Shown here: positions 15,256-23,097 of the stretch, one piece after another | Layout of the letters: the number at the start of each line of letters is the position of its first letter | How positions within the stretch are numbered: the first letter of the stretch is position 1 | Origin: a virus | Virus record (IMG/VR): IMGVR_UViG_3300036772_000193 | Coordinates: 1 to 32,912 of that record | Strand: one strand, 5' to 3' | DNA length: 32,912 nt | Notes under the pieces: generated by a model | Database searches by the model: none | What the model was told of the DNA's origin: nothing | Seen by the model: the letters and a program-made list of their open reading frames with translations, nothing else | Program-made: the position numbers and the translations under genes

Positions 15256-15527
15256 TCGATGCAATGACATTGTGGGATCTGCGCGAACTCTGCGATTACT
15301 GGACCGAGTGTCCGCCAACCCATATCCTTGTCGCCGGTTTCATCGGCTATCATGGCCCCGACGCGAACGAAAAACCGGACTGGCGCGCCGAGATGGCTCG
15401 CGCGCAAATGCCGTCTGCCGAGCTCAACCAAGTTGCGCGGCAATTGGGGATGACGCCCGGAACCATCGACGGGTTGCCGGCAGCGATCTTCGATGTCGAC
15501 GAGCTGATGCGGCAGAGGCCGAACTGA
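15174..15527 (+). CDS. Frameshift extension of tail assembly chaperone (gpGT-like T domain)
   Basis: This is the -1 frame relative to the chaperone at 14902. No internal start fits it well; an ATG at 15264 would remove its conserved beginning. Read from the slip site it encodes GSGSGGEGQ, a linker, then WGRVYGLLATACGYPYPVID and MTLWDLRELCDYW. The W-x-x-(V/I)-Y-x-x-L-x-x-x-x-G ... ID-x-MTL-x-x-L-x-x-YW pattern is the usual T domain of frameshifted tail chaperones. The full fusion would run 14902-15527 with a -1 shift near 15177, about 208 residues. Its C-terminus ends in an ELMRQR motif shared with the following protein. The stop overlaps the next ATG (TGATG). Confidence 0.75.
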   Translation, partial: GSGSGGEGQWGRVYGLLATACGYPYPVIDAMTLWDLRELCDYWTECPPTHILVAGFIGYHGPDANEKPDWRAEMARAQMPSAELNQVARQLGMTPGTIDGLPAAIFDVDELMRQRPN

Positions 15528-16099
15528 TGTCGCTCGGCTGCGACGGCTGTGCATTGTGTTGCAAGCTGCTCTCCGTCGAGGAGATCGACAAGCCGGCCTG
15601 CCAATGGTGCACAAAGATACAGCGCGGCCCGCATGGCCGCAGTTGCGGGATCCATGACGAGAAGCCACAGGCATGTCGCTCGTTCGAATGCCTTTGGCTC
15701 GTCACCCAATCGGTCAAAGGTAAGGAGATGCAGCCGGCGCTGCGGCCCGACCGTAGCCACGTCGTCTTTGCGATGGACGCTCATGTCACCGGGGCGGACC
15801 GGATCGAGGACGATCATCGCAGGCTCTATGCACACGTCGATCCGAATTGGCCGAACGCATGGCGTTCTGGGCTGCCGGCACTGGCGATCAAAACGTTTCT
15901 GGCGCGCGGCGGCTCGGTGATGGTGTTTGTCGGTCCGTTCTATTGGGAGAAGCAGCGCGGCTGGCTACAATGGGAGCATGGTCTGGTTTCCGATCGTGAT
16001 CGAATAGAGATCAAACGTATGTTCACACAAGGTGATCCTCTCAATGGATTGCCGTTGCCGACCTTCAATGTCGAGGAATTGATGAGAAGGCGCGTCTGA
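15527..16099 (+). CDS. YkgJ-family cysteine-cluster protein (CxxCxxCC)
   Basis: 190 residues from ATG 15527 (TGATG overlap with the chaperone extension); a longer frame from 15200 is a shadow of the chaperones. The N-terminus has the family signature C5-x2-C8-x2-C11-C12, then C25-x2-C28, C40, C50 and C55, in the context CGIHDEKPQACRSFECLWL, as in YkgJ/CxxCxxCC proteins thought to bind zinc or an iron cluster. The rest has no recognised domain: a segment with AIKTFLARGGSVMVFVGPFYW and a C-terminus NGLPLPTFNVEELMRRR. It sits precisely between the tail chaperones and the tape measure, where unrelated genes are rare. That suggests a role in tail assembly or a structural metal site, but the function is not known. 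Confidence 0.8.
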   Translation: MSLGCDGCALCCKLLSVEEIDKPACQWCTKIQRGPHGRSCGIHDEKPQACRSFECLWLVTQSVKGKEMQPALRPDRSHVVFAMDAHVTGADRIEDDHRRLYAHVDPNWPNAWRSGLPALAIKTFLARGGSVMVFVGPFYWEKQRGWLQWEHGLVSDRDRIEIKRMFTQGDPLNGLPLPTFNVEELMRRRV

Positions 16100-16100
16100 G

Positions 16101-18266
16101 ATGGCCGGCGTCGACGACATCGTCGTAAACATCGTCGCTCAGGTCGAGGGCTTACTCAGTGGTCTACAAACTGCAGCGCACGAAATCGAGGGGCTGACCG
16201 CTCCGGTTCAGAATCTCGCCGAGACCTTGGGTAAGCTGAGCGAAGCCTTCGCCGCAGCGTTTGCGGTAGAAAAAATCGCGGAATTCGCCGAGAAGTTTGC
16301 CGAACTCGGCGAGAAGGCTCTTAACACGGCGTTTATCCTTGGTTCGACCGTAGAGGAATCCGATCGCGTCACGACCGCAATGCGGATCCTCGGGGTCGAT
16401 ACCGACACCGCGTCGCGCACGCTGCAGTTCCTCGGCCGCAGCATTCAGCAATCGCTGGTCGACGGCAATAGCCGCGCCGCCGTGGGTTTCCGAAACCTCG
16501 GCATCTCGATGGAGGAGGTGCGCGCCAACGCTAACAGCCTCACCGGGATGTTGACCTTGATTATCGAAAAGGTCAACGGGCTCCAACAGGCAGGATTGCA
16601 GAGCGCGGGCGCGATGCGCGATGTCCTCGGTCGCGGAATGCAAACCCTGGCACCGTTATTGCGCGCCACCGCCGAAGAATTCCAAGCAGCGCAGCACGCC
16701 GCCGAGGCGCATACTCAGGCGATGGTCGAAAATGCTGGCGGTATGGACAAAGTCGCGCAGCAGATGCATACGCTCGGCGTCAATGTCGAGACTTTCGGCA
16801 TTAAGATGTTCGGGCTATTCCGGCAGGACATCGAGGGTGTGATCCACTCGCTCAACAATCTGCTGTCGATCGGCGAATCGGTCATTGGTTGGCTCAAATA
16901 TCTCGGAGATGCGTTCAACCAGGTAAACAAAGATGTCACCGAGGCGGGGCACGCAGTAAACAATTTCATCCGAGAGATGGCCGGCTTGGGGCCGGCTGCC
17001 TATGCGGACATTCCGCCCAAGGCAGATGAGGGACCGCACGGCACCCGGCAGATCGGCACGGAAAAAGCCGGCAAAGGCGCCAAAGGCGCCAAGGGCACCG
17101 ACGACCGGATGTCCGAATGGCGCGACGCGCTCAAACAGCAATTGCAGGACGAGCAGAATTTCCTCGGCGATTCCAAAAAGGAGGAGCTCGCCTACTGGCA
17201 GGACAAGCTGCAACAAGTCGGCACCGGCACGAAGGAAGACATCAAACTACGGCGCGAGGTAAACGCCGAGATCTTCTCGCTGCAGAAGTCGCTCGCCAAG
17301 CAGACCGAGACTGACGCCATCGCCGAGCAGAGCTACCAGCAAAAAGTCAACGACCAGAAACTCTCGTCAGAACGAACGCATCTCCAAAGTCTGGAAAACC
17401 TTGGCAAGATCACCGCACAACAGCGGCTCGCCACCGAAAAAGGTCTGATCGATCAGGAGATTGCCGCCGACGAAGAATACTATCACAAGAAAGAAGCTGC
17501 CGCGCAAGGTGACCTGCGTGAGATCACCAAGCTTGAGCAGGAAGAATATCTACAGCATCAAAAGCTCGTCGATCAGAAAGCGGCTCTCGACGATCAGATG
17601 CTCGAAGAATCGCACCGTACATGGATGCAGATCGGCGACTCCATCAGTCAAGCGGTTGATCGCAGCGTCCTGGGAATAATCCAAGGCACTCAGACGATTG
17701 GCCAAGCGTTTCAGAAGCTTGGTCAGTCAATTCTCGAGGAGTTCGTCAATCTCGGCATCAAGAAGGCCATGGCCTCGCTGTGGAGCAGTCTTGGTGATGC
17801 GCTAGGCATCGGCGGTGCTCTCGGTGGCAGCAGCGCCGGAGGTGGCGGCATAGGCAGCTTGCTCTCTGGCCTGCCGTTGATCGGGAGTTTATTTGGTGGC
17901 GGTGCCGGGGCTGCGGGCGGTCTCGGCGGCGGGTTGACGGAGAGTCTATTCGGGACCGCTACGATTCTTGAGAAAGGCGGGATCATCCCATCGGCGGCGG
18001 CCGGGTGGCAAGTGCCCGGCAACACGATGGCTATGCTGCACAAAAACGAGATGGTCTTGCCATCGCATATCAGTCAGGGCTTTCAGGACATGTTCTCTGG
18101 TCGTGGTGGCGGCGGCGGCGACATCCATATTCATGCGATCGACACACAGTCCGGCGCGCAGTTCCTCATGCAGCACGGCTCGGCGATCTCGCAGTCCTGG
18201 CGCAATGGCGGGCAATCCGGCAATTGGTCGCCGCGGATGCTCTCGCAGGGCGGCCGCTATCCTTGA
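16101..18266 (+). CDS. Tail tape measure protein
   Basis: 721 residues from ATG 16101, one base after the previous stop. The N-terminal third is helical (SGLQTAAHEIEGLTAPVQNL, then a long heptad region), the middle contains GDSKKEELAYWQDKLQQVGT and long Glu/Lys/Gln-rich coiled coil, and residues about 570-620 are Gly/Ala-rich and hydrophobic (SSAGGGGIGSLLSGLPLIGS), as in the membrane-active part of many tape measures. The C-terminus carries the usual ILEKGGIIPSAAAGWQVPG ... LHKNEMVLPS ... IHIHAIDTQSGAQF pattern. As an upper bound, with about 0.15 nm per residue, the tail would be near 108 nm. This is moderately short for a siphophage, in line with a GTA-like tail. Confidence 0.9.
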   Translation: MAGVDDIVVNIVAQVEGLLSGLQTAAHEIEGLTAPVQNLAETLGKLSEAFAAAFAVEKIAEFAEKFAELGEKALNTAFILGSTVEESDRVTTAMRILGVDTDTASRTLQFLGRSIQQSLVDGNSRAAVGFRNLGISMEEVRANANSLTGMLTLIIEKVNGLQQAGLQSAGAMRDVLGRGMQTLAPLLRATAEEFQAAQHAAEAHTQAMVENAGGMDKVAQQMHTLGVNVETFGIKMFGLFRQDIEGVIHSLNNLLSIGESVIGWLKYLGDAFNQVNKDVTEAGHAVNNFIREMAGLGPAAYADIPPKADEGPHGTRQIGTEKAGKGAKGAKGTDDRMSEWRDALKQQLQDEQNFLGDSKKEELAYWQDKLQQVGTGTKEDIKLRREVNAEIFSLQKSLAKQTETDAIAEQSYQQKVNDQKLSSERTHLQSLENLGKITAQQRLATEKGLIDQEIAADEEYYHKKEAAAQGDLREITKLEQEEYLQHQKLVDQKAALDDQMLEESHRTWMQIGDSISQAVDRSVLGIIQGTQTIGQAFQKLGQSILEEFVNLGIKKAMASLWSSLGDALGIGGALGGSSAGGGGIGSLLSGLPLIGSLFGGGAGAAGGLGGGLTESLFGTATILEKGGIIPSAAAGWQVPGNTMAMLHKNEMVLPSHISQGFQDMFSGRGGGGGDIHIHAIDTQSGAQFLMQHGSAISQSWRNGGQSGNWSPRMLSQGGRYP

Positions 18267-18269
18267 CGC

Positions 18270-18881
18270 ATGGACATCTTTCCGGTTCTCCCTGGCCTCA
18301 CCTGGTCGGTCACCAAATCTCCGAAATTTGCAACGCGGATTCAGACTTCGATCTCCGGTCGGGAGGTGCGCGTCATCGACCAGATATATCCGATCTGGAC
18401 GTGGCAGCTCATCTATAGCTTCCTGCGCGACCACAACGATCAAAGCTATGGGCCGGCGCTTGGTGCGGGATATGATGAATTGCGCACCTTGGCGGGGTTT
18501 TTCCTGCGTCAGCAAGGTTCGTTTCAGACCTTTTTGTATCAGGACCCGACCGACACCATCGTCACAAATCAGGTTATTGGCACAGGCGATGGGACAACGG
18601 CAGCATTTCAGCTGGTCAGGACTTTTGGCGGATTCACCGAACCGATTACCCAGCCGTTTGCCATTGCCATATTTGTCAATGGTGTAGTGGCCCCATACAC
18701 GCAGGGTCTATACGGCGCCATAACGATGTCTTCGGTGCCCAACCCGGGTGCCGTAGTCACGGCAAATTTCAGCTATACTTTCCCGGTTCGATTCACAACC
18801 GACATGCTCGATTTCGAGAATTTCATGTTTCAGCTGTGGGAGTTGAAGAAACTGGCGTTTCAGTCGGTGCTATTGCCGTAA
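18270..18881 (+). CDS. Distal tail protein, DUF2460 family (GTA-like)
   Basis: 203 residues from ATG 18270. The order is typical of DUF2460 (TIGR02217) proteins: FPVLPGLTWSVTKSPKFATR, ISGREVRVIDQIYPIWTWQL, GYDELRTLAGFFLRQQGSFQ, FLYQDPTDTIVTNQVIGTGD, GTTAAFQLVRTFGGFTEPI and finally FPVRFTTDMLDFENFMFQLW. In the Rhodobacter GTA the homologue forms the distal ring between tube and hub. Length and motifs are normal. The stop lies in TAATG with the next start. Confidence 0.9.
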   Translation: MDIFPVLPGLTWSVTKSPKFATRIQTSISGREVRVIDQIYPIWTWQLIYSFLRDHNDQSYGPALGAGYDELRTLAGFFLRQQGSFQTFLYQDPTDTIVTNQVIGTGDGTTAAFQLVRTFGGFTEPITQPFAIAIFVNGVVAPYTQGLYGAITMSSVPNPGAVVTANFSYTFPVRFTTDMLDFENFMFQLWELKKLAFQSVLLP

Positions 18882-19786
18882 TGCGCCCGGCACCGGCGGC
18901 GGTTGCGTCGTTTCTCGCAACGAACCGCTTCTTTCCGCTGGTGTCGCTGTTTACCTTTGTTCTGACGACGGGCGAGATCCTGAAATATTCCGGATCGACG
19001 GTCCAGCTCACCCTCTCCGCCGCAACCTTCCCGCCCGAATCCTTGAGTGCGGGAGGCGGAACATTCATCCTTGGGCCACGGTTCAACGATCCTACGGTTG
19101 CGACCAAAATCGGCGTGCAGGTCGATACGATCGATCTTCAGATCATGGCATCGAGTACGGATCTGCTGCATGCGCTGACTTGGCAACAAGCCTTTCGCTA
19201 TGGTGTATTCGATGGGGCCAGGATCGAGGTTAGCCGCCTCATCTGCCAACCCGCAAGCGGCTCCGGTTTTGGTCCCCCAGTTGGCGCGATCGTATGGTTT
19301 CAGGGTTACGTCGGCGAGGTCGAGATCGGCCGCTCGCTGATTACGATCAAGGCCAATTCGATGCTGGGCCTTCTCAATGTCCAATATCCGCGGCGACTGT
19401 GGCAGGATACATGCAGCCACGTATTTGGCGATGCGATGTGTCAGTTCGATCGGACGACCTATTCGGCCGCAGTGCTGGCGCAAGGTGGCTCGGGTCAGAG
19501 TGCGATCGTTACCGGGTTCAATCCGTCACCAGTCAACCTCTACAATAACGGCACGGTCATTGGGCAAAGCGGGCAGAATGCCGGTTACAAGCGCACCGTC
19601 GGCAATGCCGATCGGGGGGATGGCACGGTCTATCTGACGGTGCCGTTCGTTTACCCAGTTGCGGTTGGGGATGCGTTCCAAATGCTGCCGGGATGCGGAC
19701 ATTATAAGACCGATTGCCAATTCTTTAACAATCTCAACCACTTCGGGGGCATGCCGTATATTCCCCCAGCAGAGTTCGCTATTTGA
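18881..19786 (+). CDS. Tail hub protein, DUF2163 / phage BR0599 family
   Basis: 301 residues from ATG 18881. The family pattern (TIGR02218) is clear: an N-terminal TGEILKYSGS, IGVQVDTIDLQIMASSTD, the VFDGARIEVSRLI region and the conserved C-terminus MLGLLNVQYPRRLWQDTCSH with CSHVFGDAMCQFD and GCGHYKTDCQFFNNLNHFGG. The four C-terminal Cys residues are in the place where lambda gpL, a relative in the tail tip, binds a [4Fe-4S] cluster. An iron-sulfur site is therefore likely but inferred. The gene overlaps the next start (TTGA). Confidence 0.88.
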   Translation: MRPAPAAVASFLATNRFFPLVSLFTFVLTTGEILKYSGSTVQLTLSAATFPPESLSAGGGTFILGPRFNDPTVATKIGVQVDTIDLQIMASSTDLLHALTWQQAFRYGVFDGARIEVSRLICQPASGSGFGPPVGAIVWFQGYVGEVEIGRSLITIKANSMLGLLNVQYPRRLWQDTCSHVFGDAMCQFDRTTYSAAVLAQGGSGQSAIVTGFNPSPVNLYNNGTVIGQSGQNAGYKRTVGNADRGDGTVYLTVPFVYPVAVGDAFQMLPGCGHYKTDCQFFNNLNHFGGMPYIPPAEFAI

Positions 19787-20220
19787 CCGCCCGCGAGAAG
19801 ATCGTCGCCGCTGCGGAAGGTTGGTTACGAACACCTTATATTCACGCTCAACGCTGCCGCGGCGCCGGGGTCGACTGCATCAATCTGTTGTGCGCGGCGT
19901 ATGAAGAGGCAGGTCTTAGCCGGCATATCGAATTGCCGTTCTACCCGCCCGACTGGATGCTACATCGCAGCGAAGAGCGCTTCCTGATGGGCATCGTCGA
20001 ACAGCGGATGGAACAGGTGCAGCAACCTGGCACGGGTGACATAGCGCTTTTCCGGTATGGTCGATGCTATTCGCACGGCGCGATCGTCATCGACTGGCCG
20101 AGCCTGATTCACGCCTTTGCCGGGCTCGGTGTCGTTTATGGCGATGCGCGGCGGCATCCGCTGCTCGACGCCAAAGGGGAGCCGCGGTTGGTCAAATTCT
20201 ATTCGCTGATGGAGATGTGA
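19783..20220 (+). CDS. NlpC/P60 tail-tip peptidoglycan endopeptidase
   Basis: 145 residues from TTG 19783, which overlaps the previous stop (TTGA); no better ATG lies upstream. The NlpC/P60 catalytic triad can be followed: Cys32 in GVDCINLL, His98 in SHGAIVID and His110 in LIHAF. This matches the phage NlpC-type family (TIGR02219) that follows DUF2163 in GTA-like tails. The enzyme probably cuts cell wall peptide cross-links during DNA entry. Length (about 145) is typical. The following gene begins only after 46 bases. Confidence 0.9.
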   Translation: MTAREKIVAAAEGWLRTPYIHAQRCRGAGVDCINLLCAAYEEAGLSRHIELPFYPPDWMLHRSEERFLMGIVEQRMEQVQQPGTGDIALFRYGRCYSHGAIVIDWPSLIHAFAGLGVVYGDARRHPLLDAKGEPRLVKFYSLMEM

Positions 20221-20266
20221 GACGGCCGGGAACCCCACGCCATTCGTCAATGCATTCGATCACCCG

Positions 20267-21523
20267 ATGCAGAACTCGCTGCGTTACAATGTGGCGCAGT
20301 TCGGATCGGCGATCCCGCTCCTGTGGGGTACGGCGCGCGTCTCGCCAAATGTGCTCGATCTCTTCGGCTTCAAATCAACAGGCTCAGGCAGCGGCAAGGG
20401 CGGCATCACTGGCGCCGCCAAAGGCAAGTCAGGCGGCAAGCAATATTCGGTCAACGTCGCGTTTGGTTTTGGCGTAGGCCCCTGGAACATCACCTCGGCG
20501 CAGCGCATTTGGGCCAACAACGGAGTGAAACAAGCGGGCTCAGTGCCGCTCAACAGTTTCGATGGCTACGATGGGCAGCCGCCCGACAATGTATTCGCGT
20601 CATCTAGCTACAATACACCGGTCATCAATTATTCGGGACTGGCCTACGCAACCGGCACGCCATTGCAGCTCGGCAATTCGCCGGTATTGCCGAACATCTC
20701 GGCGGAATGGCTTGGGTTCCGCGCCGGCACTGCGGGAGCCGACCCTAATCTTGCCGGGCTCGACGCTAATCCGCAATATATCGTGAGCGATATTTTGACC
20801 GATCCGCGGGTCGGGATCGGGTTCCCGGGGGCGTTTGATGTTGCTGACTGGGGGCAGTTCTGTCTGGCGAGTTATTTCGGGTTGTCGTTGCTGATGGATA
20901 AACAGCAGCCGTGCACGCACTGGATCGAGGAACTTGGCCTGTTGACGACATCGGCGATCTTCTGGTCCTCCGGCCGGCTGCGGATCGTGCCTTACGCCAT
21001 CACCCAGCGCAATGGCAACGACACGACGTGGTCGCCGAACCTGACGCCGTTATACGACTTGACGGACGATGATTATCTGCCGTGGAGCGGCGGGTCGACC
21101 AGATCGCCAGGCGAGAAAGATCCGGTATTGATCACTCGCTCAGACCCGGCGACGATCGTCAATTGGATCACGATCGAATATCTCGATCGCGCGGGCTGGT
21201 ATGATCCGTATATCAACGCGCCGACTTTCGACCAAGCGTCAATCGAGCTATATGGGGCGCGCACTCAGGCCTCGGTGCAAGCGCACGAAGCATGCTCGTT
21301 GGCGGTCGCCAACGCCATTGCGTCGGACATGCTGCACCGCAAGCTATACCTGCGCAACACATACAAATTCCGCGTCGGCTGGCGGCACATGCTTCTCGAG
21401 CCGATGGACGTGGTTTCGTTGACCGACTCGGTTTCCGGTCTCGTGCACACGCCGGTGCGGATCATTGAAGTGCAGGAAGATGCCGGCGGGGCGCTGACGA
21501 TGACCGCCGAGGATCTGGTCTGA
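20267..21523 (+). CDS. Tail tip protein, N-terminal part (GTA gp15 / phage tail_3-like)
   Basis: 418 residues from ATG 20267. Motifs fit large tail-tip proteins: YNVAQFGSAIPLLWGTARVS at the start, FGFGVGPWNITSAQRIWANN, LPNISAEWLGFR, a GYSL-less helical middle, and a C-terminal WRHMLLEPMDVVSLTDSVSG and VRIIEVQEDAGGALTMTAED. These proteins close the tail and carry receptor-binding parts. Usually one protein of 600-1000 residues covers this and the next ORF. The frame is open upstream to 20210 and reads GNPTPFVNAFDHP, which looks coding, but has no ATG, GTG or TTG. The true start may be non-standard. The stop and the next ATG form TGATG. Confidence 0.85.
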   Translation: MQNSLRYNVAQFGSAIPLLWGTARVSPNVLDLFGFKSTGSGSGKGGITGAAKGKSGGKQYSVNVAFGFGVGPWNITSAQRIWANNGVKQAGSVPLNSFDGYDGQPPDNVFASSSYNTPVINYSGLAYATGTPLQLGNSPVLPNISAEWLGFRAGTAGADPNLAGLDANPQYIVSDILTDPRVGIGFPGAFDVADWGQFCLASYFGLSLLMDKQQPCTHWIEELGLLTTSAIFWSSGRLRIVPYAITQRNGNDTTWSPNLTPLYDLTDDDYLPWSGGSTRSPGEKDPVLITRSDPATIVNWITIEYLDRAGWYDPYINAPTFDQASIELYGARTQASVQAHEACSLAVANAIASDMLHRKLYLRNTYKFRVGWRHMLLEPMDVVSLTDSVSGLVHTPVRIIEVQEDAGGALTMTAEDLV

Positions 21524-22152
21524 TGGTAAATGTCCCCTATGACACCTTGGCCGATCCGAGCCCGACCGCGCCACCGGTTTTGTTCGAGCCGCCGCCGGAT
21601 CTGACGCACGGCCGTTTCGAATTGTGGATCGTCGCAGGAGGTGGCGAGCACTGGGGCGGCTGTGAGGTGTGGGGATCGGTTAACGACGAAAGCTATGACA
21701 AGGTCGGGATTATCGGTCCGGGCGCGGTCATCGGATCGCTTGCGACAGTTTTGTCTTCCGGACCGGATCCTGACACGTCGAGCACGTTCACAGTGGACGT
21801 GGCGCTATCGCAGGGGGCGCTTTTCCCTGGCTCGCAAAGCGACGCCGATAAGCTGGTCACACTCTGCTGGATTGCAGGAGAGCTCGTTGCGTACAGCGCC
21901 GCCCGGCTCGTGGCACCCTACCTCTATGCTTGTGACGGCTATTTGCGGCGCGGCTGCCTTGGAACTGTGATTGCCGATCATCCGGCCGGCGCGCGGTTTG
22001 CTCGCCTCAACCAGGCGGTCTTCCGTTTTGAATACCCGGCCTACCTGAAAGGCACGACCGTTCACGTAAAATTGCCTGCCTTCAATCGATTCAACCAGAT
22101 GATGGAAGGTCTCGACCGGGTCCAATCCTATAGCCTGACGCTCACGGGATAG
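21523..22152 (+). CDS. Tail tip protein, C-terminal part (split ORF)
   Basis: 209 residues from ATG 21523 (TGATG overlap). The sequence FEPPPDLTHGRFELWIVAGG, GCEVWGSVNDESYDKVG, SDADKLVTLCWIAGELVAYS and YLRRGCLGTVIADHPAG is the pattern normally found in the C-terminal half of phage tip proteins following the part encoded at 20267-21523. The split does not disrupt any motif I can see, and the one-base overlap allows coupled translation, so both parts may be stable partners. The function is completion of the tail tip and support for the fibres encoded next. Confidence 0.82.
   Translation: MVNVPYDTLADPSPTAPPVLFEPPPDLTHGRFELWIVAGGGEHWGGCEVWGSVNDESYDKVGIIGPGAVIGSLATVLSSGPDPDTSSTFTVDVALSQGALFPGSQSDADKLVTLCWIAGELVAYSAARLVAPYLYACDGYLRRGCLGTVIADHPAGARFARLNQAVFRFEYPAYLKGTTVHVKLPAFNRFNQMMEGLDRVQSYSLTLTG

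Positions 22153-23096
<944 letters not shown>

Positions 23097-23097
<1 letters not shown>

Noticed and set aside
15200-15526. Upstream extension of the YkgJ-like frame
   Set aside because: It overlaps the tail chaperone T domain fully; the Cys-cluster domain starts directly at ATG 15527.
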